From Clonostachys chloroleuca (Eukaryota; Ascomycota; Sordariomycetes; Hypocreales; Bionectriaceae), in contig JBANAY010000004.1 of NCBI GenBank assembly GCA_037952775.1, positions 6,076,001-6,140,000 of the forward strand: a stretch of 64,000 nt of DNA, in the 5' to 3' direction. Of this stretch, positions 9,404 through 20,452 are shown one piece after another. Both the position numbers and the translations under genes were made by a program. The notes under the pieces are model-generated. The model was not told where the DNA came from, searched no databases, and saw only the letters and a list, made by a program, of their open reading frames with translations. The stretch's first letter is position 1. Every line of letters begins with the position of its first letter.

Positions 9404-11545
9404 TCATCTCTCGATGTGCGCTGTCTCCATACCCGTCGGCAGAAAATTGTCCCCGAGTCCCAGAAACCATTCCTGCGACAGCTGTGAGAGGGCATCATTG
9501 TGATATTCGTCGAGAGCCATGTCTCGCAGATCACCAAAACAATCCCTGAACGTATCATCAACTTGAATATGGGCATATTGCGTGCTTGTATCTACATCGT
9601 AGTAGTTTCCTGGCAGCTGCAAGGAAGGACTTGTAGTCTCTGTCGTGGCACTTCTGACCAGCGAGGTGGAATCGTCCGTCTCTACATGTTGTGCGGTGGG
9701 AGGGGGCATCCGAGATGTCTCGAATATATCAGATAACACGGCATCACTCAATTTATCAAAAAGGTCGGAGCAGTCCTTGGCAGCATCCCATCGCTCAGCA
9801 ACGGCTACCAGGACCTTGGAGCATGACCGAGTGTCATTCACCACCTGGCTGCTGGTCGGATTTGGATTGAGTCGAGCGCTTGGCCTACTTTGCATCACGG
9901 AAGACTGCACTGCTTGTAAATGATTTCGTAAGGCGTAAATATAAGACAACCCAGCGTTGAAGACCGAATGCATCGTGATCCACGAGTAGTTCAACTTCTT
10001 TGACCTATGTAGGCTCGCGTAAAGATGAATTGCTTCGCGGGAGGAGTCAAATATTCGCTGCAGACTAAGACTGTTCGTAGAGGCATCGCAGATGCAAGGC
10101 GAAGGTCGATAGAGCATCAAGATCGCATTGTGATACAACAAGCTGTACCACTCACTCGATTTGAAACTGGATGTCTTGAAAAAGGTACTGTTTCCCCTGG
10201 CATCCAGCTCTGCCAGCGGGAGTTGGGCGGCATCAGCCTTCCAGCTGTCCAGCTCTTCGTTCAAATTTTGTCGGCTTTGCTCAAAACTTGAATTGTTTGG
10301 CTGGGCTCTTTTAGGGCTTCGATAGAGCGCATTGAGTATTTTGCCACAGATGAGACGGTATTTAACTATATGAATGAAGATCGTCGTGCTCTCCAGATGA
10401 TCAGGGGTGTCGAGAGGCGACGCCGGGGTTGGATAGTTATGAAGCAGCCCAGAGTTCGAGATATCTGGCAAATCCACGTCAATGTCCTCGAGTTGGATAG
10501 CGAGAGGTCTTCCCAGGGCGATGCTCGCTACCCTGTCCAATGCGACAAGGCTCCAGAAGCACCTCTGTTTCATCACCATGAACTCTGCTTGTTGAGCACT
10601 TTCAGGCTGCGCGTATGTCATTGCGCGGTGCAAACCCATCTCTGAACACATCCGAGCAGCCACCCCAATGAGATGCCAAACACTTGCGGTGGTATTTCTG
10701 GACGTTGAGCCCATGCGGTACTGGCAAACGAAGAGTAATGCTTGGAGACGCACAATTCCTCCCTGTGCCATCACGTCTCCGAGCTTCATCATGGCACGAT
10801 TATAATGTATCTCGGCATCATACACCCCACTCCAATTGTATTTATGGACTTGAGCCGTGCCAATCGCTAGGACGATGTCCACAATGAATTCGTCGGATGC
10901 CGTACTTTGAGCCGTCGGGCTGTATACAGTGTCGAAAGACTGCTGCAGTTTCTCGAGCGAGGAAAACGGGTAGCAGAGGTAATCATGATTGCAGTATGCC
11001 TGGATCAGGTTTCGTGCCAGGTTCTTTGGTGGTCGCGCTGGCAATGCTTCTGGTGACTGTATGCCTTGCGACGGATTAGTGTTCCAGTTCCGCCTAGGTT
11101 GCGCTGCAGAACCGGGCTCTTGACAGGTTTGAAGCAGGTTTGCGAGAAGGATCCCGCTAGCTGAGCCGACAAAGTGATCGCTCCCTCCAGCTATCAAAGA
11201 CAGGTGCATCACCTGCTCTGTCACCGCCCCATTGCCCGATCCAAGAGTAGGTGTGGCTGGCAATGGTTCGAGGGGCGTGCTGTGTTCCTGAATAGGGGTC
11301 GCTGAGGTAGGATCTTCACGACATGATGCACCATTTTGCCGCAGCTTCGAGGATAGAGACGCGTTCTCTAGCTCCAAATGCTGAATTCGCCGCTCCAGTT
11401 TTTGTATATTTCGCCGTCGGACCTGATGCTCGCTCGTCGAATATTCACAGGCAACATTAGCCCGTACGCAGGGGGAACATTTTGGAGCTGCCTTGTCACA
11501 TCGTACTTTTCGCCGGTGGCATCGTTCGCATGCCGAAGAATGCAT
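9404..11545 (-). CDS. Zn2Cys6 transcription factor, Fungal_trans type
   Basis: Nuclear DNA-binding regulator of 713 residues, no introns. The start at 11545 puts the binuclear cluster at the very N-terminus: Cys 6, 9, 16, 23, 26 and 33 (C-x2-C-x6-C-x6-C-x2-C-x6-C). A basic linker and a coiled-coil dimerisation element follow (IQKLERRIQHLELENASL). The middle region (roughly 190-500) matches the fungal regulatory domain, with ARMCSEMGLHRAM and a FWSLVALDRVASIALGRP segment. The frame stays open upstream to 11692 but lacks a better ATG. It lies tail to tail with the AtuA-like gene, and the CGG-N9-CCG sites nearby fit a dimeric regulator of this class. Control of AtuA and the permease is inference. 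Confidence 0.9.
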   Translation of the reverse strand: MHSSACERCHRRKVRCDKAAPKCSPCVRANVACEYSTSEHQVRRRNIQKLERRIQHLELENASLSSKLRQNGASCREDPTSATPIQEHSTPLEPLPATPTLGSGNGAVTEQVMHLSLIAGGSDHFVGSASGILLANLLQTCQEPGSAAQPRRNWNTNPSQGIQSPEALPARPPKNLARNLIQAYCNHDYLCYPFSSLEKLQQSFDTVYSPTAQSTASDEFIVDIVLAIGTAQVHKYNWSGVYDAEIHYNRAMMKLGDVMAQGGIVRLQALLFVCQYRMGSTSRNTTASVWHLIGVAARMCSEMGLHRAMTYAQPESAQQAEFMVMKQRCFWSLVALDRVASIALGRPLAIQLEDIDVDLPDISNSGLLHNYPTPASPLDTPDHLESTTIFIHIVKYRLICGKILNALYRSPKRAQPNNSSFEQSRQNLNEELDSWKADAAQLPLAELDARGNSTFFKTSSFKSSEWYSLLYHNAILMLYRPSPCICDASTNSLSLQRIFDSSREAIHLYASLHRSKKLNYSWITMHSVFNAGLSYIYALRNHLQAVQSSVMQSRPSARLNPNPTSSQVVNDTRSCSKVLVAVAERWDAAKDCSDLFDKLSDAVLSDIFETSRMPPPTAQHVETDDSTSLVRSATTETTSPSLQLPGNYYDVDTSTQYAHIQVDDTFRDCFGDLRDMALDEYHNDALSQLSQEWFLGLGDNFLPTGMETAHIER

Positions 11546-13255
11546 AATAATCAATCCACAATATGCCCCAGACTGTCTCATGCAGCCTGTGCCAAATATG
11601 GTCGTTCTCAACAGATATTGCGGATGAACGCACATCGGTCTCGGGGACCGGCGCCGTCGCCGTCTTATGAATTTCTCCTGGGGTAACTCCACGTTCTGGA
11701 GCGGATAAACATTTTTTTCAAGCGGGGTAGCGGTATAAACAAGCTACAATGTTATTCCTTCCTAGGCCAAAGTAGGCAGGTGAAAATGCCATCACGAGTC
11801 AGGTCAATGGTCCACTCCCACATCTGCATTTGAAATCATAGTTTCCCAGTAACCCTTGATGTTATCCACGCGTTTGGTCTGTCGGCCATTTGACCAGGCA
11901 TACACTCAAGCTGGCTTGAGGCCCACCATACTGGATGTAAAAATATCACCCCCAGATTACCCCATCTACGTAACCCCAACCGCGCCCTGGTGCTGGCACT
12001 GGTTGATGCAAGATAGTGATGATTATCTGCTGTCTCCTTTGACCATTGTCAATCTAGACAGAATCCCCCAATACAATTGGATTCAGTAAGTCTAGAATTC
12101 TTCAATTAAGCCTCTCTATGTACTATGGTACTTCTAGGGATTTGTTTTATCCCCTAGAAATCTCTGGGCTTTGACGTTTACTTCCATGATCTCAAGTGGG
12201 TGAGGGTATAGGGTAGGCTACTAGGCTAAGGCCCAATTTCACGGGTTCAATTAGTCAGCAATCTCTCAGACCCATCTTTATGAATCTTGATGAGTAATGA
12301 GATGCCTAGTACCTAGCCATGGTAAAATGTGTGTAAAGGTACTTGTAGGAGGCCGGATTGCAATCAACGCAATTAATCAATTCAAAGCGATCCCAGAAAA
12401 CGACCAGGTTGAATTGAGTTGTTGCCAACGTTGCCGCAACCTCGCCCCTGCTCTGTCTCCAGATTTAGCCTCTTCTTCATAATCATAGCGTGGTGGTCAG
12501 TACGACGAGGATGGTAGACAAAATTGATGGAGACGGATCGTGGCTAGCTCGTTTGACTGGTTGTGGCCTTATTAATTATCTAGGTAAGGGTACTTGCGCC
12601 CGAGTTCAACTATTAGACCAGGAAGACTCACTCAGTGCCACTTTCATTTTAATGCAAAGACGTCGTCCACTGGTGCCACCGACGCATGATATTACCGGCT
12701 CGGCATTTCCTCAAGAGAGCGACTCGCTCAATTCTACCTATTAATAGAAACGCGTGCTGCTAGAGATTAGCGTCTCCGGCATCTGCCCGATCAAGCTGAA
12801 AGGATGGACTTTGGACGATGGTGCATTTCTCATTCACTCCCAGTGGGTTTTATGTTCGGCCGTGCCATCATTTATTCATCTGTGGTTCTTCCGATTCAGA
12901 ACACAGAGACCTTCCTAAAATAATGCGGTCATGTACAAAAGAACTTGTTTGTGGCGATCACAATTGTACTTTAGTTCTATGCGCTTCTTGACCCTGGCGT
13001 TCAAAAGCTGTCGATTACCACTAGTTGAATCGCGTCAGACGGGTGATTAAGGCACTATTTTTGGCTTAATTTTACTTTTGTCTCAGTGTGGACTGACTCC
13101 CTGGATCGAGGGAACAAACCAAAGTCCAAACCTACCGAGGACAGAGCATAAATACACAGGCCACCCATTTTGATAAGCCTGTTTGGTTTCGTTTACAACC
13201 AATCCATCTTCAAGATTGGCTCCTAGTATCTCTTTTGTATAATCTCTATTGCAAA
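11546..13255. other. Intergenic region between two divergent genes
   Basis: Promoters of the Zn2Cys6 gene (left) and GDSL esterase (right). No gene supported in about 1.7 kb; the frames present are short with no splice-compatible partners. Confidence 0.5.
11642..11656. promoter_or_regulatory. CGG-N9-CCG palindrome upstream of the Zn2Cys6 gene
   Basis: CGG GGACCGGCG CCG, about 100 bases before the chosen start of the regulator. It shares the GGCGCCG right half with the site at 3866-3880. Candidate autoregulatory site; weak alone, given the chance frequency. Confidence 0.35.
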
Positions 13256-14345
13256 ATGAAGGCCCTTTCCTTGCTGTTGGCGGCAGTGCCCTTGGTGTCA
13301 TTCGGCACAGCTAAGGACACGAGATATATGTTCACATTGTAGGTTTTTGGGCAAAGGAAAAATAGAGTCTATATTCGGTCTGCTTACAACTGTTCCGCAG
13401 TGGCGATTCGTACACGAAAACGGAGTTCAACATCAATGGTGCCAAGCCCAACGCAAACAACATCATAGGAAATCCCAATTTCCCAGGATCTACGTCCTCA
13501 GGAGGCCACAATTGGCTCGGGTGGCTTATTACCCAGTTCAACAAGAAGAACACAGATACATATGCATATAACTTTGCAGATGGTGGCGCGGTTGTCGATT
13601 CCAGCATCATAACTCCCTTCAGGTCGGATGTGCGAACCTTCACAGCTCAAATCCAGAGCTTCAAAAAGCACCTCGCAAGTAAGCCTAGCTGGGCCCCATG
13701 GAATGCAGATAACTCTCTTGTTGGTGTTTGGCTTGGAATCAACGATATTGGACGCTCCTACACTTTGAACAACGCCACTGCAGTAATCAGGGAATCAGTT
13801 GATATGTACTTTGAACACCTTGAGTACCTCTACAGCGCGGGTATTCGCAATTTCTTCCTGCTCTCAGTTCCGCGTAAGTTTCAATTTGTCCTTTGACGAA
13901 AATTAACCATTCTATTAGGATTTCTGGGATCAATTAGCTAACCTGAGAGAATGCGCAAACAACAGCAACCGACAAGACACCCAAGCTCATGGGGCTCAAG
14001 AATAAGCCGACAGACAACATACGCTGGTATAACAACCACTTGGCTGAACACTTGGCCAAGTTCAAGGCTGCTCACAAGGACATCGATGTCGTCTTGATAG
14101 ATACCCACAAACCCTTCAACAAGGCAATAGATGCGCCAAAAAATTACGGCGCACCCGACGCTAAGTGCTACAAGTCTGATGGCAAATCATGTGTAAGTGG
14201 CCTCCCCCTTTGCAGAAATGCCTATCCCGGCGTTGCTAAATCTCTAAAAAAGCTCTGGTATAATAACTACCACCCCGGCATCGCGATTCATAAGCTTGTT
14301 GCCGCAGACGTCGGTGTGGCATTAGGTGCCAACCATCTATGGTAA
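13256..14345 (+). CDS. Secreted GDSL/SGNH esterase (CE16 acetylesterase-like)
   Basis: Extracellular ester hydrolase, by family likely removing acetyl groups from plant polysaccharide fragments. Four exons: 13256..13338, 13401..13873, 13966..14192 and 14253..14345, 291 residues. A signal peptide ends around FGTAK. Block I is TFGDSYT with nucleophile Ser31; block II lies around YNFADGGAVVD; block III is GVWLGINDIG. The C-terminal block reads LWYNNYHPG, where the catalytic His is present but the Asp normally three residues before it is Asn. The last intron (60 bases, no stop, multiple of three) could be read through, adding 20 residues. I removed it because splicing restores the family's CLWYN junction and it has good GTAAGT, branch and AG sites. 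Confidence 0.85.
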
Positions 14346-16751
14346 TTAAGGTTTTCAGACCTCATGATATGCATGCAAAGGGGGCCTTTCAATCCGCCTG
14401 TCGAGACAAGCTAAGCGACCGGGTTTGATTTGTCGAAACTTGTTTTCAGATTCCGAAGATAAGGTGTTTGAATGATCCTCCTACTTGAATAATGCAGTCT
14501 TGAGGGATTCAGAAGTAATTTATATTTCTTAGCTTCAATCAAAACTTAAAATATTTTTCGAGATCGCTGTATGGAGTGCAACTGCGAGTTTGTAGCGCGA
14601 CACTTATCATTCGGCTACTCCCATATGGAGGACTTAATTTGCATTCTGAAACACCTTGATGATAGTATCATTCCACACAGGAAAGTTGATCCTTATGGTT
14701 AGGTACATAGCTCTGTCTCGGGGTACAACTTGTCATCACTTACACTGATTGTACAGATATTTTAACTATACGCTTCTCGCGACATCTGTGTCCCAACAAA
14801 TGATGTAGCCATGTTAACGCGCTGAGGTGTTATGTCTGGCATGATTGAGTGTCAGAATAACAGGGACGGACCGCAAAGATGTCTCCCTCTTTCTCCCAAC
14901 TTTCTAATACAGGCCACGACATTGATACATAATGTTTAACAATAATAACAATAATACATAATTTACCCATCATTAGGCAACAATATCTACTAATTTTTAT
15001 GCAATAAGTATTATAATATAATTGACTGCCACAATAATTCTATCGAGGCGACTTTGCAGCCTCTGTTTGACAGCCACTTGGCCTGCTGTCACGTGACAAA
15101 CAAGGCTCCACTATTTGGCTACCTTAGGCAGCCACAAGCTGAGGAACTCAACCGAAGTTAGCCTGCTAATCATCACTTTTTTGCTTCGCTTCAAACGTTT
15201 CTCGTACCTTTCGTTTCGTTATAACTGCTCGACGCCATCGTTTCTTCCTTCCCGTTGCCGTGCGACAAGTCCACTTTGACGTCGTTGGAGACGACTTCCT
15301 CCCCCCAAGCACCTCGGAGAACCTCCTCGTACCGCGGACGGTCCAAGCGTCAGGCCAAATTACGATTCAAACCACTGGCCGACAATATGAATAAAGCCGA
15401 TGTCAGGTTCAATCGAGAGCCCAGGCACCTTTCATTACTGCAGGTTCCAATAAGCGCGCAAAGACATCTGGGTTAAAAACTACTAGATGGTGAGCACTCT
15501 AAGATCCCCAGAATTAGCAGCTGGCTAATATCCATGGTAGCAGCAAACTTCACAGCCGTTTCCAAAGCCTCTGCCCTTCCCGAAATCCAGAATAATGACA
15601 AGTGCTCAGAAAATGACTACTCTGGATCTGGAAGCGACGAGAAGTTCCTCCAGACCCGTTTTCTATACGAAGATGAGTATAACACCCGCGTCGCAGGACG
15701 ATCAACTTAGGTCCACGAGCTCGACATTCGATCTGTCCCTTGAACCGAGTTTGTGTCTAAGGTCCGTTACGGAATGAGCCAGGATAGGCAATGAACGAAA
15801 CGACGACCCTCTGCCTGGAGCGGCTAAACCAATAGTTGACGGTGCCATTGAGCAGCTGGTTCCCTGTCTCGAAGCGAAATGGGGATTTCCGATACCAAGA
15901 AACTGCGCCATCACTGCGATTACTCTGGTGCTCTAATCTCATGTACACCTGGGCCGAGGTCTATGCCACTGGGAGCCATCTACCCCTTCATCCCACGCAG
16001 CTGTGCTTTTGGGATACCGTGGATAAGTCTTCGAGTACAATAAGAAATACTTATGGAAGAGGCCAGACCCGGTATCTCAACACAATGACCACAAAGGTAG
16101 AAATCACCTCTGCTAGTCCAAGGCTACAGCCACACAGAAGGAAAATTCTTTAAACCTCCATACCGATGACTCACATACCGTCCGGACGAGCCGCTCGTTA
16201 GATCACTATTTAATCTATCCTCTTTCACCGGGTTTCCTTCATTCGTCTTATACCGATCCAAAGTCTCTAACCAAGCTCGAGGATACCAACCCAGGAATGC
16301 CCGCAGCCCCTTGGCTAGAGCATCTACACCGACAAGGGCCTAGCCTTCGACACACATCATGCTAAACATAATCATGGCGCTTTCTCTGAAATGTCATAAG
16401 ATTATCTGGATCGATTATTGGATACCACATGTGCCTAAATACCTGCATTGCTGGGCCTTATTTAAACTGGGCTAGACGGAGTCATCCCACAGTTTCCCTG
16501 GCTCTTGCAGCCTGTTGGATCCGCGCATATGACAGCTCAGCCCCAGATTTCCAAGTTCAAAAGGGCAAGAGGCACTGGCTGTACAACGCGCTCTGCAACG
16601 CTTCAACAAGACTTCTGTCTTCTCCTGCCGGGGAGATTCGAAGAGAAAGTTTGCGAAATGGGCCTTGTGGGATAGTAAGTGAGAGAGCTATACAGTTATG
16701 CGACAGCTGCTGAAAAAAGGGGAAATTCTCAAACACTAAGAATTCAACAAC
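14346..16751. other. Mostly non-coding; decayed coding traces from about 15534
   Basis: From 14346 to about 15500 there is nothing I can support. From 15534 an ATG opens 59 good-looking codons (acidic, with SENDYSGSGSDEKFL) that end at a TAG at about 15710, followed by stop-broken stretches to 16150. This may be the 5' part of the zinc-finger relic downstream, but the link is unproven. Confidence 0.3.
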
Positions 16752-18795
16752 TTGATACCATACCCAGTATCACAACACATTGAACTTCAGCCTTTTTGCC
16801 CGGCCGCGAGGCTTGTGCTCGGCGATGACTCTTTCGTCGGCATGACTCCTTTCATCAACCTTAAGATGCTGTTTTTCATCTATTTAAAGGCCGCCATCTC
16901 TGGCCTGGTTCTTCCGATCAATGAATCGCACAGCTCAAGTCCATCTGCACTTGCGAAAGTATCGACAATCCACTCGCAAATCGCTGCCTTCGTCGTCATA
17001 GACAAGTCAAGTGCCACACATCGCTACCTTCGCCGCCAGTCGGATCAATCGATCGCACATCGCTGCGCACACTCAAGTCCTTGCCAAAATCAAACATCCT
17101 ACCGAACACACGCCAAAACATACGACCTCTTAGAGACACATGTAGATGAGACAATGTTCATCTACTGGATCGCGGCAATCTTTATCCAAATGATACTCGA
17201 CGGCAAAGCAACTCGGCCAGCAGCAACAAGAGAAGAGATTGCCTTCGGAATTCTCGACACCTGGGATTGTTTCATTGTCCTCTGGATGGGAAACATCTTC
17301 AGAGCCTCAGTTTGCAAAGCTAAGGAACATGGCATTACCATGGTCACAGGCACTCTGGACCCAAAAGGTTAGCCATTTGATCCCGTCGCTCACATCGATC
17401 TTAGCAAATGCAACATCCGAATCGACGCACAAATGACAAACATGGCGATGTTCAACTACGTCCCGGAGCTGTGGCCAGGTCTCAGAGAGAATTTGAAGCG
17501 AGTTCCTCAAAACCATCCATTCTGGAGAATTGACCCTGCTATGGGAAATGTGTTGTGGGGAGGAAAATCCGATGCAACAATTATCCTGGAGCCCCCAATC
17601 CCGGATTTCGAAATGGAGCTATGGCCGATTGGTATTTGGTTCCAGGACGATACCCCAATACTCCCAACAAACGAATGTCAAGCTTGCGTCGAGTATCACA
17701 GAACATTGGTCTCTTGATCTTTCATAATCAAGAAGAGCATAGTTAGCAAGGCTGGGGCGCATACCTCCTATTTAGGGCAGGATTCCCAAACTACTCGACC
17801 CGTCGAAGGAGTTTCACAGAGGCTAGGCATCCAACCGTACGGGGCTCTCACCCTCTATGGCCAATTTCCCTCGCCCGATACCCCAGACAAGAACGCCAAA
17901 GATGAGTTATTCTAGAAGGAAAAGCTCAAATTCCCGTACTGCTTCAAGATCCATGGAAATTAGAGCGCATTTACGACCCATATACACGATAAGCATCAGG
18001 ACAAGAAGGCATATCCGTATCGATGCGATCAACCTGACTGTGGGCTGGGGTTTCTCCAGGAAAACGATCTGACTATACACAAGCACAGCCATGTTTTCGA
18101 TTACTCAATTCAGATTTTGAAATGTGAATGCCTGGGCTGCATTGGGGAATTTGAATCGCAGACCGACTTTGATGAACACCAGATAATTCATCAGAAGACT
18201 CATCCGTTTGCTTGCGATTGGCAAGAGCCGAAATGCTATAGCCGTTTTACGAAAGTCGAACAACTTCGCGTCCATATGAAAATTCATACATTGAAGAATA
18301 CAGTCCCTTGCTAATCTAAGGATTGTGATCGAAAATTCCGCGATATCAAGTCGGCAAATCTCCATTATAAAAACGCCTATGGGGATAAACTGATTTGTGA
18401 AGAGCTCGACTGCGGCGTAATCTTCAGTACAAAGGAAAGCCTCGAAATACACAAGAAAACGTACCACGGGAATTTTCAAAAATTCCGGTGCAAGTGGCCT
18501 GGCTGCCTCCAAGAGTGTATTTCCCAGACGGATCTACAGAAACATTGGGCAACCCAACAGGGCAGCGTAAATACCCGTGCACGGAAGCTGATTGCACCAA
18601 GAGTTTTGGGCAACGAGGACACCTAGAAGACCACGTCGCATATGTCCACAGGGGAGAGCTTCATTGTTGTTAAACTCTATTATTCTCTGTCTCTTCCGTC
18701 CACAGGGGAGAGAAAAATTACGTATGCCAAACATGCAATGCGGATTTTGCAAATAAACGCGGCCTCGTCAAACACCAGAAAAAATCTAAACATTA
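16752..18795 (+). pseudogene. Relic of a C2H2 zinc-finger protein gene
   Basis: A single reading frame runs from 16752 to about 18540, broken by five stops at 17370 (TAG), 17715 (TGA), 17913 (TAG), 17961 (TAG) and 18312 (TAA). The 5' half shows no domain I know. From about 17925 it encodes successive C2H2 fingers, for example YRCDQPDCGLGFLQENDLTI and, later, FRCKWPGCLQECISQTDL. The last two fingers (YPCTEADCTKSFGQRGHLED and YVCQTCNADFANKRGLVKH) lie in other frames after 18545, the second after a copy of a 15-base stretch (GTCCACAGGGGAGAG) that also occurs 57 bases earlier. All five stops could come from CAG, CGA or CAA by C-to-T change. It presumably once bound DNA and is now non-functional. 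Confidence 0.65.
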
Positions 18796-18902
18796 ATGTC
18801 GGAATATTATCTTCGCGATAGATGGTGGGAATTGCAATCTGGAGTAGGGGATCCAGTAAACTGACATGTTTGACCATTTTGCCGGGGGTTTTTTTTTCCA
18901 GA

Positions 18903-19089
18903 GAGGAGAAGATATCACATTTCGGAATGCCAAATAAGTGTGGTAAATACTGGTGGGAATTTTAGTTTCGTTAATGGGGATTCATTGCCAGGGGGGTTTT
19001 CATCGAGGAGAAGATATCAGATTTCAGAATGCCAAATAATTGTGGAAAATACTGGTGGCAATTCTAGTTTTATTAATGGGGATTCAGTG
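18903..19089 (+). repeat. Tandem duplication, 102-bp unit, diverged
   Basis: The units start at GAGGAGAAGATATCA (18903 and 19005) and end in TTAATGGGGATTCA(T/G)TG. A weaker third relative precedes them (GGTGGGAATTGCAATCTGGA near 18826). Differences between copies are mostly C/T and G/A. Confidence 0.7.
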
Positions 19090-20452
19090 ATTATTTCAAA
19101 GTAATTATTTCAATCGCATTTTTACAGTACATTCTTCCAATTCTTAGTCGGGCCTTGAAAAATTACATGTCATGGATTCTAGTAGAAAAATAGCATGATT
19201 TCTATCTTGGTGCAGCTTTGGTTTTCGGAGGATTAGTTGTATAGACATTGGTCTCGACGTCTATGAGATAAAAGTACTAGAATAATCATAACGATAATGC
19301 GGTTTGACTAGTAGTATTCTTACTAGAAACCTCCATTGCGACATCCAAGCAAGGAATCAGTTACTTACAAGTGGTCTTAGCTTCGAGATCACTACCTACG
19401 TAGATCTACGCCAGAGCCCCCGAAAGTCTTATGTTCCAATTCGTTATACCTTTAAGAGAATATAGTAGAGCATTCCCTGAAGCCTTGGGAACAAAACTCA
19501 GTATTATTTGACCCAGAACGCTGTAAGATCGCGGGTATTGGGCCATCATAACTGGACGGCAGAGGTACACCACCTAGTTCTTGTTTGTGAGGAGTGTGAG
19601 GAGGTTCCTAGAAAGGCGACTTCGTCTTTCAAAAACTGAGTTTCTAGATGGTAATAAGTGCGTATTTGGATGTATTGTGTTATATCTTTGTCTCGGTAGT
19701 TATCGTCTGCGGGCTGATTGAGTATCGGGTGTTGAGAACTTCATGATCTCTGGAATTAGCAATCGGCTGCCTATTGCGGGCGTGGAGCAGCGCGAATGTC
19801 TTTGTTTAATGCGATCTTCGATGCGTCGTTTGTTAATTCGAGAGTTCCATTAACTTGTAGCACAGCAAACATAAATTTAGAGAAGCAGTGGCGATGTAGG
19901 GTAATAGTTCCGTTAGGATAAAAAGTTGGCCTCTGCTATAGACGATATCTGACGAAGAGGTTCTTTGTCCTGCGAGTTAACGAGGTATAAAATTATCGAC
20001 TGCGATACTGCCTGGACTAAAAACACAACTCATCTCAGCTAGTTTTAGGTTGCGCGCCTGATGTTTGACAAGCATCAATTCGGGAAGGCATTGAGACTGT
20101 CACCGGATAAACAGCGCCAACTTCCAATAGGATGCGTGATGTGACATCACTTTGCTAATTCCTTCTTGCCATCGCGAGATCGAAATTGTAGGGGTCTTAT
20201 CAGCTCATCATGCTTGCCAAGCTTGTACCTAGCGCGCATGTGGAAGGTGACTTCGTATTACCTAGAAGTGATTGTCCTGTGTCTTTCGTTATAGGAAGTT
20301 CTCAAACAATCAACGCAAAAGAGGGGAATCCGGTACGTGACCAAGCTTGGCAATTGCAACGGTACTTAAGAAGACGCATTGTCTAAAAAGCCACCTGAAG
20401 CCACCTGTCCGCCAAATGGATTTCACTTCCGTTTCGAATTAATTCTTCCGCC
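19090..20452. other. Intergenic, no gene supported
   Basis: AT-rich sequence without long frames on either strand. The last few hundred bases are the promoter of the M64 peptidase gene. Confidence 0.55.

Noticed and set aside
11546..11692. Upstream extension of the Zn2Cys6 protein
   Set aside because: The frame is open, but the added residues are Arg-rich, unlike the family, and the ATG at 11545 places the cluster in its usual position.
12235..12260. GGGTTCAATTAG as a tRNA T-arm
   Set aside because: No matching acceptor, D-arm or anticodon stem can be built around it.
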